NCBI GenBank assembly: GCA_017549365.1 | Contig: JAFYUZ010000022.1 | Location: forward strand, 1 to 36,577 | Length of the DNA stretch: 36,577 nt | From: Clostridia bacterium | Lineage (GTDB): Bacteria > Bacillota > Clostridia > Oscillospirales > CAG-382 | Direction: 5' to 3' | Part shown: piece after piece, positions 15,455-23,665 of the stretch | Layout: each line of letters starts with the position of its first letter | Numbering within the stretch: position 1 is the stretch's first letter | Notes under the pieces: generated by a model | The model's input: only the letters and a program-made list of their open reading frames with translations | The model's database searches: none | What the model was told of the DNA's origin: nothing | Made by a program: the position numbers and the translations under genes

Positions 15455-16400
15455 AAAGTTAAACGGCGTAAAAGTTGCGGTCATCGGCGATTTTTGCCTT
15501 GACACCTATTGGTACGCCGACATGACAAAAAGCGTCCTCTCGCGAGAAACTCCGCACTATCCGCTTCCCATCTGCCGCGAGGTAATGTCGCCGGGCGGCG
15601 CAGGAAACGTGGCGGCAAACATTTCGGCACTTCGCATCGAAAAGGTCTATGCCATAGGCGTTCGCGGCGACGATTGGCGGGGAGACTGCCTTGAAAAGGT
15701 ACTCATTGAAAACGGCGTTGACACGTCGCTTTTCGTCAAAAGCTGCGGAAGATTTACCAACACCTACATAAAGCCTATGAAATACGGCTACTCGGGACAG
15801 TGCTTCGAGAGTGCTCGCCTTGATTTTGAAGCAGTGCAAGCGCTTGACGAAAAGAGCGAAAACGAAATGCTCGAAAAGCTTTCTTTTGTGGCAGACAAGG
15901 TGGACGTCATCTGCGTTTGCGACCAGATGGCACACGGCTGTATCACCGAAAAAGTCCGCGAAAAAATATGCGAGCTCGGCAAAGGCGGAAAACGCGTCAT
16001 CGTCGACAGCCGCGACAGAATTGCACTTTACAAATACGTTACCGTAAAGCCCAACGAGATCGAAGCGGCACGTGCCACGGGTTTTGAAAATGAAGAAGAA
16101 AGCGCAAAAGCTCTTGAAAAAGAGACCTGCCGTCCCTCAATCGTCACCTGCGGCGATCGCGGATGCTATGTTTGCGAGGATGGATGCGCAACCCTTGTTC
16201 CCGCCTTTATCCGCGAGGGCGAAATAGATTTCTGCGGAGCGGGCGACACCTTCCTTTCGGCTTTTGCCTGCTTTTCTGCGGCAGGATACAAAATGGCAGA
16301 CGCCGCGCGTCATGCCAACGCCGCAAGCTGTGTAACCGTGCACAAGGTAGGCACAACGGGAACTGCATCAAGGGAAGAAATAGAAAAAATACTCGGCTGA
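15444..16400 (+). CDS. PfkB-family kinase, HldE (RfaE) N-domain-like
   Basis: The protein (318 aa) is a ribokinase-fold kinase most like the heptose-7-phosphate kinase domain of HldE. It has VAVIGDFCLDTYWYAD at the N-terminus, the glycine-rich SPGGAGNVAANI at 49-60, a VDSR strand near 188 followed by TVKPNEIEAA, and FCGAGDTFLSAFA with catalytic Asp268. The nucleotidyltransferase half of HldE is absent. The ATG overlaps the upstream gene by 11 bases and has AGGTGG before it. The gene is last in a three-gene operon ending at 16437. Substrate is likely a phosphorylated sugar, but no other heptose gene lies in the window, so a heptose role is not supported by context. Confidence 0.82.
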   Translation: MSFEKLNGVKVAVIGDFCLDTYWYADMTKSVLSRETPHYPLPICREVMSPGGAGNVAANISALRIEKVYAIGVRGDDWRGDCLEKVLIENGVDTSLFVKSCGRFTNTYIKPMKYGYSGQCFESARLDFEAVQALDEKSENEMLEKLSFVADKVDVICVCDQMAHGCITEKVREKICELGKGGKRVIVDSRDRIALYKYVTVKPNEIEAARATGFENEEESAKALEKETCRPSIVTCGDRGCYVCEDGCATLVPAFIREGEIDFCGAGDTFLSAFACFSAAGYKMADAARHANAASCVTVHKVGTTGTASREEIEKILG

Positions 16401-16405
16401 AAAGC

Positions 16406-16437
16406 AAAGAGGATGTGAAAAAACACATCCTCTTTTT
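16406..16437. terminator. Bidirectional terminator between convergent operons
   Basis: AAAGAGGATGTG and CACATCCTCTTT form a 12-bp stem around six A, followed by TTT on +. On - the A-rich flank gives a weaker T-run for the dehydrogenase gene that ends at 16445. Confidence 0.9.
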
Positions 16438-16444
16438 TGTTGCA

Positions 16445-17443
16445 TTAAGCCATTGTTTCAAGCATTTTTTCGGTCACTTGCCAAAGGCATTCTTCTCCCT
16501 TTGCCCAACGGGCGTATTCTTTCGCCATATATTCTCCCATGCGCGACACCTCGTTGCCCAAAGAGCCCGCGATGTGCGGTGAAAGAAAAACGTTTGGAAG
16601 CTTGTAAAGCTTGCTGTCTTTTTCGGGAGGCTCGGGCATGGTCACGTCAAGAAGAGCAACGCGCATCGGCTCTTTTTCAAGGGCATCGATCAGATCGTCC
16701 TCCACCACCTGCGCACCCCGTCCCGTGTTGATAAAGGCGGCGTTGGGCAGCATTTTGTCAAAGCACCTTTTGTCAAGCATACCCACCGTCTGCGGATTGT
16801 TGGCAAGATGGTTTGAAATAACGGTACATTCCGAAAAGATCTTTTCAAGGCTTGCAAGCTCAATACCAAGCTCGTCCGCCTTTTCCTGCGGCAAAAAGGG
16901 ATCGTACGCCAAAATCTTGAAATTGTATGCACAGAGCATTTTTGCAACGAGCTTTCCGATCATTCCTACCCCCACAAGGCCGACCTTGTTGCCGTAGTTT
17001 CCCGGAAAATCCGTCCTTTTGTCGCGCCCTGTCCATCGGTCGTCGGTATTTCGGTGAAATGTCTGAAAATATCCCTTGTTTGCAAGAATTATCTGTGCCA
17101 CCGTGTATTCTGCCACGGGCACGGCGTTTGCCGCCCAGGCACTGAATATTTTAACCCCGCATTTCAGAAAAGGACGGGCAAAATATTGCACCGTGCCTGC
17201 GCCGTAAAAAAGCGCTTTCAGCTTTCCGAAGTATTTCTTTATATCATCTTCCGAAAGCTCGGGCATACCCCAGGTGGAAAAAAGTACTTCCACGTCACAA
17301 AGCTCGTCTTTTCTTTTTTCAAGCTCCGAAACATCAAAGAGCGGATCGATAAAATCAATCGTCTTTTCAAGCTCAGCTCTTGTTTCTTTTGTATACACCG
17401 TTTCATAGTGGTGCTTGTTTCCTGTTATAAACATTGCCTTCAT
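16445..17443 (-). CDS. D-isomer-specific 2-hydroxyacid dehydrogenase
   Basis: The product is 332 residues of an NAD-dependent D-2-hydroxyacid dehydrogenase. The nucleotide-binding turn is GVGMIG at 158-163, with YDP closing the second strand. The catalytic trio is Arg242 in NTGRGA, Glu271 in MPEPPE and His290 in SPHIAGS. The first 140 residues form the substrate domain and are divergent, so the substrate (hydroxypyruvate, glyoxylate, phosphoglycerate or other) is open. I start at ATG 17443, which has AAGAAGGAG just upstream; the longer frame from 17509 would run over the promoter. It is monocistronic with a near-perfect promoter at 17481-17509. Confidence 0.87.
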   Translation of the reverse strand: MKAMFITGNKHHYETVYTKETRAELEKTIDFIDPLFDVSELEKRKDELCDVEVLFSTWGMPELSEDDIKKYFGKLKALFYGAGTVQYFARPFLKCGVKIFSAWAANAVPVAEYTVAQIILANKGYFQTFHRNTDDRWTGRDKRTDFPGNYGNKVGLVGVGMIGKLVAKMLCAYNFKILAYDPFLPQEKADELGIELASLEKIFSECTVISNHLANNPQTVGMLDKRCFDKMLPNAAFINTGRGAQVVEDDLIDALEKEPMRVALLDVTMPEPPEKDSKLYKLPNVFLSPHIAGSLGNEVSRMGEYMAKEYARWAKGEECLWQVTEKMLETMA

Positions 17444-17480
17444 GGCACGTTCTCCTTCTTGAAAAACGTAATATAGAATA

Positions 17481-17509
17481 ACAATACCAAATTTTTTCGC
17501 ACATGTCAA
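17481..17509 (-). promoter_or_regulatory. SigA-type promoter for 2-hydroxyacid dehydrogenase
   Basis: Read on the minus strand: TTGACA (17509-17504), a 17-base spacer, and TATTGT (17486-17481), 38 bases before the ATG at 17443. Confidence 0.82.
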
Positions 17510-17589
17510 CGCCGTTTTTGATAAAAACAGATATTTGCCAAAAAAGTGGGGTTATTTTTCCGTTTTGTTGCATTTTCCTGCTTTGAAGC

Positions 17590-17623
17590 AAAAAAAGCAG
17601 ACCACACGAAAAGTGTGGCCTGC
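17590..17623 (-). terminator. Terminator of the PRPP synthetase gene
   Basis: On the minus strand GCAGGCCACAC and GTGTGGTCTGC form an 11-position stem with one mismatch around a TTTTC loop, followed by seven T. It starts nine bases after the stop codon. Confidence 0.88.
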
Positions 17624-17631
17624 GAAAAAAA

Positions 17632-18753
17632 TTACATATTGTGGTTGTCGTCAAGGTTTGCAAGCATCGTCTTGATCTTTTCAAAGGGATCAATGATGGT
17701 GCTGATCGAGCGGTTGATGTTAACGGCTTCGATGTAGTATGCAATGTATTTGAGAAGGTTAACTTCAACAAACCATTCTCTTTCGAGAAGCTCGGGAGCG
17801 TTGTAGATGGTGTTTGTGGTGTAAACCTTGTCAAACATTCCTTCTTTGTAGTATTTGTCCATGGTTTCAAGACCGTTGCAGAAAAGACCGAAGGTGAAGA
17901 AACCGAAAATTCTTCTTGCTCCGCGGGTCTTAAGCTTGTCAAGAATGTGCAGGAAGGATTCGCCGGAGGAAGCGATGTCGTCAACAACGATAAGGTCTTT
18001 GCCGTTTACGTCATCACCGAGATATTCGTGGGAAGTGATGGGGTTTCTGCCGTCCTTGATGATCGAATAGTCACGTTTCTTGTAGAACATCGAAAGGGGC
18101 GTACCGAGCACTGTGGAATAGTACATTCCGCGTCCAAGGGCTCCCTCATCGGGAGAAACGATCATAAGATTGTTCTTGTCGATGTTCGATTCGTGACGGA
18201 AGAAAGATTTGAGCATCTGATAGGTGGGCATAAGGTTGTCAAATCCCTTAAGGGGAATTGCATTTCTTACTCTTTCGTCGTGGGCATCAAAGGTCATGAT
18301 GTTGTCAACACCGATTGCTGCAAGGTCAGCAAGCGACTGTGCACAGTCAAGCGATTCGCGTCCGCCGACTCTGTGCTGACGGCTGGAATAAAGCATGGGC
18401 ATTACGACCGAAATACGCTTTGCCTTGCCGCCGATGGCGGAGATAATTCTCTTAAGGTCGCAAAAATGTTCGTCCGGGCTGGTGGGAATGTCCATTCCGC
18501 GCATTTTGTAGGTTACGTTGTAGTTGTAGCAGTCTGCCACAATAAAAACGTCCTTGCCGCGGACAGATTCGGAAATAAGGCATTTGCCTTCGCCTGTACC
18601 AAAGCGGGGGAAGGATGCCTTGATGATGTAATCACCGTCTTCCTTGCGCCATTCGCCGATGTACTTCTGAATTTTTTCAAGCATCGCTTCGGTACCGCGT
18701 GTACCGATAATGGCGAGCTCACCGTAGGGAACTTCTCTTGATAAATCCTGCAT
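17632..18753 (-). CDS. prs: Ribose-phosphate pyrophosphokinase, divergent clade
   Basis: The 373-residue product should make PRPP from ribose 5-phosphate and ATP for nucleotide synthesis. The PRPP-binding loop IVVDDIASSGES (about 256-266) is clear. The catalytic region reads MPMLYSSRQHR where typical enzymes have a P-Y-x-x-x-R-Q-D-R sequence, and FDAHDERVRNAI where they have VDLHAGQIQGF. The protein is about 60 residues longer than typical bacterial Prs, mainly at the C-terminus. GGAGG sits eight bases before ATG 18753; ATG 18759 is in frame but only two bases from GGAGG. It has its own promoter and terminator. It could be a specialised paralogue; no second prs is seen in the window. Confidence 0.82.
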   Translation of the reverse strand: MQDLSREVPYGELAIIGTRGTEAMLEKIQKYIGEWRKEDGDYIIKASFPRFGTGEGKCLISESVRGKDVFIVADCYNYNVTYKMRGMDIPTSPDEHFCDLKRIISAIGGKAKRISVVMPMLYSSRQHRVGGRESLDCAQSLADLAAIGVDNIMTFDAHDERVRNAIPLKGFDNLMPTYQMLKSFFRHESNIDKNNLMIVSPDEGALGRGMYYSTVLGTPLSMFYKKRDYSIIKDGRNPITSHEYLGDDVNGKDLIVVDDIASSGESFLHILDKLKTRGARRIFGFFTFGLFCNGLETMDKYYKEGMFDKVYTTNTIYNAPELLEREWFVEVNLLKYIAYYIEAVNINRSISTIIDPFEKIKTMLANLDDNHNM

Positions 18754-18808
18754 ATTCATATCCTCCGTAAAATATGTTGGGTTCGTCGCAAATTGATATG
18801 TCGGCTAT

Positions 18809-18837
18809 ATTATACCATCAGTCGACAAATAAGTCAA
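18809..18837 (-). promoter_or_regulatory. SigA-type promoter for PRPP synthetase
   Basis: Read on the minus strand: TTGACT (18837-18832), a 17-base spacer, and TATAAT (18814-18809). The start codon is about 56 bases downstream. Confidence 0.85.
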
Positions 18838-19127
18838 TCGGCATAATAAATAAAAATCATAATCTGTCGATGTTTTTTGTATTATTTTAAACAAAAAATC
18901 GGAAATGCAAAAAAATTGTTAAAATACCGTTTTTTTCATCCGCAGTACCGTTTTTTACTTGATATATCCGATATTATGTGATAAAATATATTCGAAGGTA
19001 TATTGCCTTTTGCCCGAGAATGACGATTTTGTCCACAAAAAAGCCTGTTATATCTATGTACAATCGTCCTTTTCGATTTTATAATCTTGTTAAATAATAC
19101 AACTTTGCATAAAAAGGAGAAAAAACT
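18838..19127. other. Intergenic region upstream of the glycyl radical operon
   Basis: This AT-rich stretch completes the 368-base gap between prs and the next gene. It holds one plausible plus-strand promoter (18959-18987) and a direct repeat TACCGTTTTTT starting near 18926 and 18947. The presumed leader from about 18994 to 19127 is roughly 135 bases. I could not fold it into a riboswitch that I recognise. AAAAAGGAGAAAAAACT precedes the ATG. Confidence 0.5.
18959..18987 (+). promoter_or_regulatory. Candidate promoter of the Gfo/Idh-activase-GRE operon
   Basis: TTGATA (18959-18964) and TAAAAT (18982-18987) are spaced by 17 bases. A second TATAAT at 19079-19084 lacks a good -35 box. Confidence 0.55.
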
Positions 19128-20231
19128 ATGATCAAGGCAGCAATTATCGGCTTTGCACACATGCACGTAAACGAAGTGGCTCTTTACATTTCCGAACAGC
19201 CCGACACAGAGCTTATCGCTATTGCGGATGCGCCCACGGGCGTCGAGCAGATCGCACCCCTGCGCTACACCCCCGCATGGAACAAGCAGAACGTCTGCGA
19301 AAACTATTGCTCTAACTATTACGACAGCTATACCGAAATGCTCGATAAAGAAAAGCCCGAAATGGTATATATCCTCACCGAAAACTGCAAAAAGCCCGAA
19401 GTTGTCGAAGAATGTGCAAAAAGACATATAAACGTTTGTATCGAAAAACCCATTGCCGTAAGCTTCGAGGAAGCACAGCGCATTGAAAAGGCTGTTCGCG
19501 ATTCGGGCATCACTGCGGTTGTAAACTGGCCCGTCGTATGGCGTCCCTACATCCACAAGATGAAAAAAGCCCTCGATGAAAAGATCGTTGGCGAACCCAT
19601 AAAGCTCCGCTATATCAACGGCCACACAGGCCCCCTCGGCAAGGGTGCCAAGCACAGAGGCGTTTCTGCCAAGGCGGAAGAAATGACCGACGAACAGAGA
19701 GCAAAGACCTGGTGGCACAACGATATCTACGGCGGCGGCGTTTTTCTTGATATCTGCTGCTACGGCTGCTTCTTCTCAAAGTGGTTTATGGGCGAGGGCG
19801 AAAAGAGCGTTCTTTCCTACGGCGCAAATCTTAATACTCCCTATGGCGATACCGAAGACAACTTTGCAGCCATCGTAAAGTACGACGGCAAAATGTCTGT
19901 TATCGAAGGCACCTGGACAACTCCCCGTGCCGTTATTCCTTCGGGCCCCATGGTGCTTTGCACGGGCGGTGTCATCAACTGCACGGGCGGTGCCGAAAAC
20001 GCTCCCGACGTTGAATGCTATGATATCTACGGCAATCTCGTCGAAATGCCCGCTCTTGACGAGCTCGGCGACAAGTACAAGAATATGCCCTGTCATTATG
20101 CAAACCACGTAAAGACAGGCGAACCCATTCACGAAATGCTTTCTCTTGATGCAAATATGCGTGTCATGGCGATCCTTGACGCGGCAATCAAGAGCTCGCG
20201 CGGCGGAGCGGAGGCGAAGGTCCTTGGCTGA
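19128..20231 (+). CDS. Gfo/Idh/MocA family oxidoreductase
   Basis: The product (367 aa) is an NAD(P)-dependent dehydrogenase of the glucose-fructose oxidoreductase/inositol dehydrogenase family. The N-terminal Rossmann strand reads AAIIGFAHMHV, where the usual G-x-G-x-x-G is altered to G-F-A-H-M-H. The E-K-P motif is intact (CIEKPIA, Lys107). The C-terminal beta-sheet domain includes TWWHNDIYGGGVFLDICCYG, where the D-x-x-x-H/Y region usually contacts substrate. Its last eight bases overlap the start of the GRE activase, so the two are translationally coupled. In this setting it probably prepares or processes the GRE substrate, perhaps a sugar or sugar acid; that is inference. Confidence 0.85.
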   Translation: MIKAAIIGFAHMHVNEVALYISEQPDTELIAIADAPTGVEQIAPLRYTPAWNKQNVCENYCSNYYDSYTEMLDKEKPEMVYILTENCKKPEVVEECAKRHINVCIEKPIAVSFEEAQRIEKAVRDSGITAVVNWPVVWRPYIHKMKKALDEKIVGEPIKLRYINGHTGPLGKGAKHRGVSAKAEEMTDEQRAKTWWHNDIYGGGVFLDICCYGCFFSKWFMGEGEKSVLSYGANLNTPYGDTEDNFAAIVKYDGKMSVIEGTWTTPRAVIPSGPMVLCTGGVINCTGGAENAPDVECYDIYGNLVEMPALDELGDKYKNMPCHYANHVKTGEPIHEMLSLDANMRVMAILDAAIKSSRGGAEAKVLG

Positions 20232-20997
20232 TGCAATAGTTGCAGACATCCAGCGCGCATCCACCCACGACGGGCCGGGTATTCGCACCACAGTGTTTTT
20301 CAAGGGCTGTCCGCTTTCGTGCAAGTGGTGTCACAATCCCGAATGTATCGATCCAAAACCCCAGATGCTTTTCTATCCCGAAAAGTGCATCGGTTGCAAA
20401 ATGTGCGACAAGGGATGCTTCTCTGGGGCACGCGTACTCTGCGGTAAAACAATGACCGCATCTCAGATCGCGGCAGAGGTGGTGCAGGACAAGGCTTATT
20501 ATGGCACAGGCGGCGGTGTCACCTTTTCGGGCGGCGAGCCGATGATGCAGAAAGAAGCCCTTTCGAAGACAATAGACGAATGTAAAAAGCTCGGCATCCA
20601 CTGCGCTGTTGAAACCTCTCTTATCTACTACGACGAGGAAATATTCAAAAAACTCGATCTCGTCATGGCAGATCTTAAGATCTGGAACAGCGAAACACAC
20701 AAAAAATACACCGGCGTCGGAAACGAAAAAATAATCGAACATTTCAGAATGCTTGATAAGCTCGGCGTTCCGATAATCGCCCGTACACCCGTTATCCCCG
20801 GAATAGAGCAGGGAATAGATAAGATATCGGAGTTTATGAAAACTCTTGAAAACGTAGTTTGTTATGAACTTTTGCCCTATCACCCTCTGGGCAATTCAAA
20901 AAGACAGGCGCTTGGAATTTTTGAACCCGACGGTTTCAGCGTGCCGAGTGCCGAATACATGGAGGAATTGAAACAATATGCCTACTGTAACAAATAA
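20224..20997 (+). CDS. Glycyl radical enzyme activating enzyme (radical SAM)
   Basis: The 257-residue protein installs the glycyl radical on its partner by reductive cleavage of S-adenosylmethionine. The radical SAM cluster motif is C29-x3-C33-x2-C36 followed by HNP, and FSGGEP is the SAM-binding stretch. One ferredoxin-like cysteine set (Cys55, 58, 61, 65) is inserted, with an extra Cys73-Gly. Most GRE activases outside the PFL group have two such sets, so this one is intermediate. I assign TTG 20224 as start because the family N-terminus (IVADIQRASTHDGPGIRTT) begins there and GGAGG lies nine bases before it; the frame further upstream translates gene overlap. It overlaps the preceding gene by 8 and the GRE by 20 bases. 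Confidence 0.9.
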   Translation: MADAIVADIQRASTHDGPGIRTTVFFKGCPLSCKWCHNPECIDPKPQMLFYPEKCIGCKMCDKGCFSGARVLCGKTMTASQIAAEVVQDKAYYGTGGGVTFSGGEPMMQKEALSKTIDECKKLGIHCAVETSLIYYDEEIFKKLDLVMADLKIWNSETHKKYTGVGNEKIIEHFRMLDKLGVPIIARTPVIPGIEQGIDKISEFMKTLENVVCYELLPYHPLGNSKRQALGIFEPDGFSVPSAEYMEELKQYAYCNK

Positions 20998-23212
20998 TTA
21001 CACCTACGCTGACAGACTTGCCGCCATGCGCGAAACAAAGGTCCGTCACACTCTCGAAAAGAGAAAACAGAACGGCTTTACCGACCTTGACGATTTTGGC
21101 ACTGTTCCGATCTCCGAGGGTTATTCTGTCGAGCCGCTTTATAACAGCACCAACGGAAGCTTTTACGGCTATGACGGCATGTGCGAAAACTTCTGCCGTG
21201 TCATCGATGCCCACGAGCCTTATATCGATCCCAACGAAATGCTTTGCGGCAGATGGCGCGATATGCTCGTAAACTACCGCGGCGACCCCCATTATCTGCC
21301 CGATTGGCTCAAAAAGAATCCCAAAACCATGGAGCTTATGAAATCTGCCACAAACCAGTGGAGCAAGCGCTGGGACGAGCAGAGATTTCCTTACGATCAC
21401 CTAAAGCCATTGCAGGCAAAGTATAACATTGCCACAGGTATCGACGGCGATGCCCATTTCGCCTGCGATTATCGCATCGGCTTCGAGCTCGGCTTTGGCG
21501 GTTTCCTTGAAAAGATCGAAAAGTACCGCAAGATAAACCCCGACAAGAAGGATTTTTACGATGCGGAAGAGCGTACCGTAAAGGCAATAATCCGCTTTGT
21601 CGAGCGTCATTGCGAAAAGCTTCGCGAGATGATTGCCGCAGAAGAAAACGCCGCAGTAAAAGAAAACCTTGAAACGATGCTCAAAACCTGCGAAAACATC
21701 ACCTACAATGCTCCCAAGACATTCCGCGAGGTCTGCCAGTGGACGGCGTTCTTCAACTGTGCATCGCGTATCTACACCCGCGACGGCGCAGGCTTCCAGC
21801 TTGACGGACTTCTTTGGCCCTACTATCAGAACGACGTCAAGGCAGGTATTCTTGACGATGAGACTGCAAAGTTCCTCATCGCAAACCTCCTTCTCATCGA
21901 TCCCCATTACTATCAGATCTCGGGCGTTGACGAGAATGATGTGGACAGAACAAACCATCTTTCCTACCTCATCCTTGAAGCTGCCGATTCCATCAACATT
22001 GCCTGCAACCTCACAGTTCGCGTACACAAAAACTGCGACCGCGAGTTCCAGCGCAAGTGCGTTTATTACCTTATCAAAAACAAAAACGCATGGCCCCGTT
22101 TCTGCAATGACAAATCGCTTGCAGAAGGCTATATGAGAAACGGCGACATCGACAAAAAGACCGCCCGTGAAAGAATTGCCGTCGGATGTAACTGGATGTG
22201 CGTTCCCGGCAAGGAATTCCCGATGAACGACACCGTCAAGATCAATATTGCAAAGGTGCTTGACGAATCGCTCAAGGATATGAAGAACGAAACCGAAAAG
22301 AGCTCTGCTCGCCTTTTCGAAATATATGAATCCCACCTCAAAAAGGCAATAGAAGTAACCGCCGCAGGCATCAATCTCCACATCGACCACGCGTGGGAAG
22401 TAACCCCCGAGCTTGTCATGAACCTTATGATGCACAATACTCTCGAGCGCGGCGAGGATATTTCGCAGTGTGCCGAGCTTTACACCGTCGGCATCGACGG
22501 CGCAGGTCTTGCCGTTGTTGCAGACTCGTTCGGCGCCATCGAATCGAGAATTGAAAAAGAAGGTCTCGTTTCGTGGGAAACTCTTTACGAAAACCTCGAA
22601 AACGACTTTGCCGACGAGAGAGTCCGCGCCATCATGTCGTCTGCCCCCAAATATTGCCAGGGCGGCACAGTTTCGGACGCATGGGCACAAAAGCTTACAG
22701 ACAGCTGGGTAAATGCCATCAAGGCGCAGGAAATGCCCGAGGGAAGAAAGCTTATCCCCGGCTGGTTCTCGTGGTCAAGAACTATCGAGTATGGCTCAAA
22801 GGTAGGCGCCACCCCCAACGGAAGAAAGGCAACCACCCCCATCTCCCACGGTGCAAACCCCAACGCGCATTTCAGAACAGACGGCGCACCCACGGCACAG
22901 TCGAACGGTATTGCATCCGTCCAGTGCGGCTATGGCAACACAGCTCCTCTTCAGATCGAATTTGACCCGATGGTAAAGGCAGACGATGAAGGAATCGACC
23001 TTGTTCTCAACCTTATCCTCGGCCATTTCGAACAGGGCGGAACACTTATCAATATCAACGTTCTCGACAAGGAAAAGATCCTCAAGGCAAATGAAAACCC
23101 CGATCTTTACCCCGATCTCGTTGTCAGAGTAACAGGCTTTACCGCATATTTTGCAAGCCTTTCGCCTCAGTTCAGACAGCTCGTTGTCGATAGATTCCTC
23201 ACAGGTATTTAA
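20978..23212 (+). CDS. Glycyl radical enzyme of unknown substrate (PFL superfamily)
   Basis: The 744-residue protein has the PFL-like ten-stranded barrel organisation. The glycyl radical site is RVTGFTAYF with Gly720, 24 residues from the C-terminus, followed by SLSPQFRQ. The thiyl radical cysteine is probably Cys404 in VGCNWMCVPG. Known dehydratase and decarboxylase GREs carry Glu two residues after this Cys (C-x-E), and pyruvate formate-lyase has Cys-Cys; here it is Cys-Asn-Trp-Met-Cys. The chemistry is therefore not predictable. The oxygen-sensitive radical implies an anaerobe. GGAGG lies 12 bases before the ATG, and the start overlaps the activase gene by 20 bases, so this pair is dedicated. 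By eye the codon use is AAG/ATC-rich. Confidence 0.93.
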   Translation: MPTVTNNYTYADRLAAMRETKVRHTLEKRKQNGFTDLDDFGTVPISEGYSVEPLYNSTNGSFYGYDGMCENFCRVIDAHEPYIDPNEMLCGRWRDMLVNYRGDPHYLPDWLKKNPKTMELMKSATNQWSKRWDEQRFPYDHLKPLQAKYNIATGIDGDAHFACDYRIGFELGFGGFLEKIEKYRKINPDKKDFYDAEERTVKAIIRFVERHCEKLREMIAAEENAAVKENLETMLKTCENITYNAPKTFREVCQWTAFFNCASRIYTRDGAGFQLDGLLWPYYQNDVKAGILDDETAKFLIANLLLIDPHYYQISGVDENDVDRTNHLSYLILEAADSINIACNLTVRVHKNCDREFQRKCVYYLIKNKNAWPRFCNDKSLAEGYMRNGDIDKKTARERIAVGCNWMCVPGKEFPMNDTVKINIAKVLDESLKDMKNETEKSSARLFEIYESHLKKAIEVTAAGINLHIDHAWEVTPELVMNLMMHNTLERGEDISQCAELYTVGIDGAGLAVVADSFGAIESRIEKEGLVSWETLYENLENDFADERVRAIMSSAPKYCQGGTVSDAWAQKLTDSWVNAIKAQEMPEGRKLIPGWFSWSRTIEYGSKVGATPNGRKATTPISHGANPNAHFRTDGAPTAQSNGIASVQCGYGNTAPLQIEFDPMVKADDEGIDLVLNLILGHFEQGGTLININVLDKEKILKANENPDLYPDLVVRVTGFTAYFASLSPQFRQLVVDRFLTGI

Positions 23213-23238
23213 TCAGATATCATAAAAAGAGAACCCTC

Positions 23239-23266
23239 GGCGCACCTGCGATAAAGCAGGTGCGCC
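23239..23266. repeat. Perfect 11-bp hairpin after the GRE gene
   Basis: GGCGCACCTGC and GCAGGTGCGCC flank GATAAA. No T-run follows, so it is either a weak terminator, an mRNA 3'-end stabiliser, or the edge of the repeat cluster that begins five bases later. Confidence 0.75.
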
Positions 23267-23270
23267 AACT

Positions 23271-23441
23271 CTATTCGCCTACGGCAAAGTGTATGCACTT
23301 CGTGCGTGATATGTCCTTTTGACGTGATATGCGCTACGCGCGTTGGAAGAAAGAGGCGAATAGAATATCACTGCGACCGGCGGGAGCAATATCACTTTTG
23401 CGGAGCAAAAATATCACGCCGAGCCGTGCGAGGCATATCAC
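23271..23441. repeat. Palindromic GTGATAT/ATATCAC hairpin repeat cluster
   Basis: The left part holds GTGATAT at 23306 and 23324, with hairpins GCAC-TTC-GTGC (23295-23305) and GCGC-TAC-GCGC (23331-23341). It is enclosed by a 10-bp inverted repeat CTATTCGCCT (23271-23280) and AGGCGAATAG (23354-23363). The right part has four ATATCAC in reverse orientation at 23365, 23389, 23411 and 23435, separated by arms such as TTTTGC-GGA-GCAAAA. The unit design equals that of the 1-255 array (spacer with GATAT, short palindrome, three-base loop). It looks like a small non-coding mobile or structural repeat. Confidence 0.8.
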
Positions 23442-23511
23442 TTCTCAACAATTACCGCCCGACAAAACACCGTAAGGTGTAACACACAATACCTTGCAGG
23501 CAAGGCGTGTG

Positions 23512-23547
23512 AAAAGGAGTACGAACAAAATTGTCCGTACTCCTTTT
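23512..23547 (+). terminator. Strong terminator-like hairpin within the repeat region
   Basis: AAAAGGAGTACG-ACAA pairs with TTGT-CGTACTCCTTTT with a single mismatch (A/C), and the right arm ends in a T-run. It may be the real end of the GRE operon transcript or part of a repeat element. Two smaller hairpins (ACACCGTAAGGTGT and CCTTGCAGGCAAGG) stand just before it. Confidence 0.65.
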
Positions 23548-23665
23548 TCTTTGTTCGGCAGTTCAAAACCTGCTTTAAGGTAGGAACCCCTCAGAGCGCC
23601 TTTTTTTGCGCCGTATGTCATGCCGTTCGTGCGGAATTACATCAACGACAAAAACCAACAACATT

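Noticed and set aside
17641..18741. 366-residue plus-strand frame antisense to prs
   Set aside because: The minus strand carries the PRPP loop, promoter and terminator; the plus frame has none.
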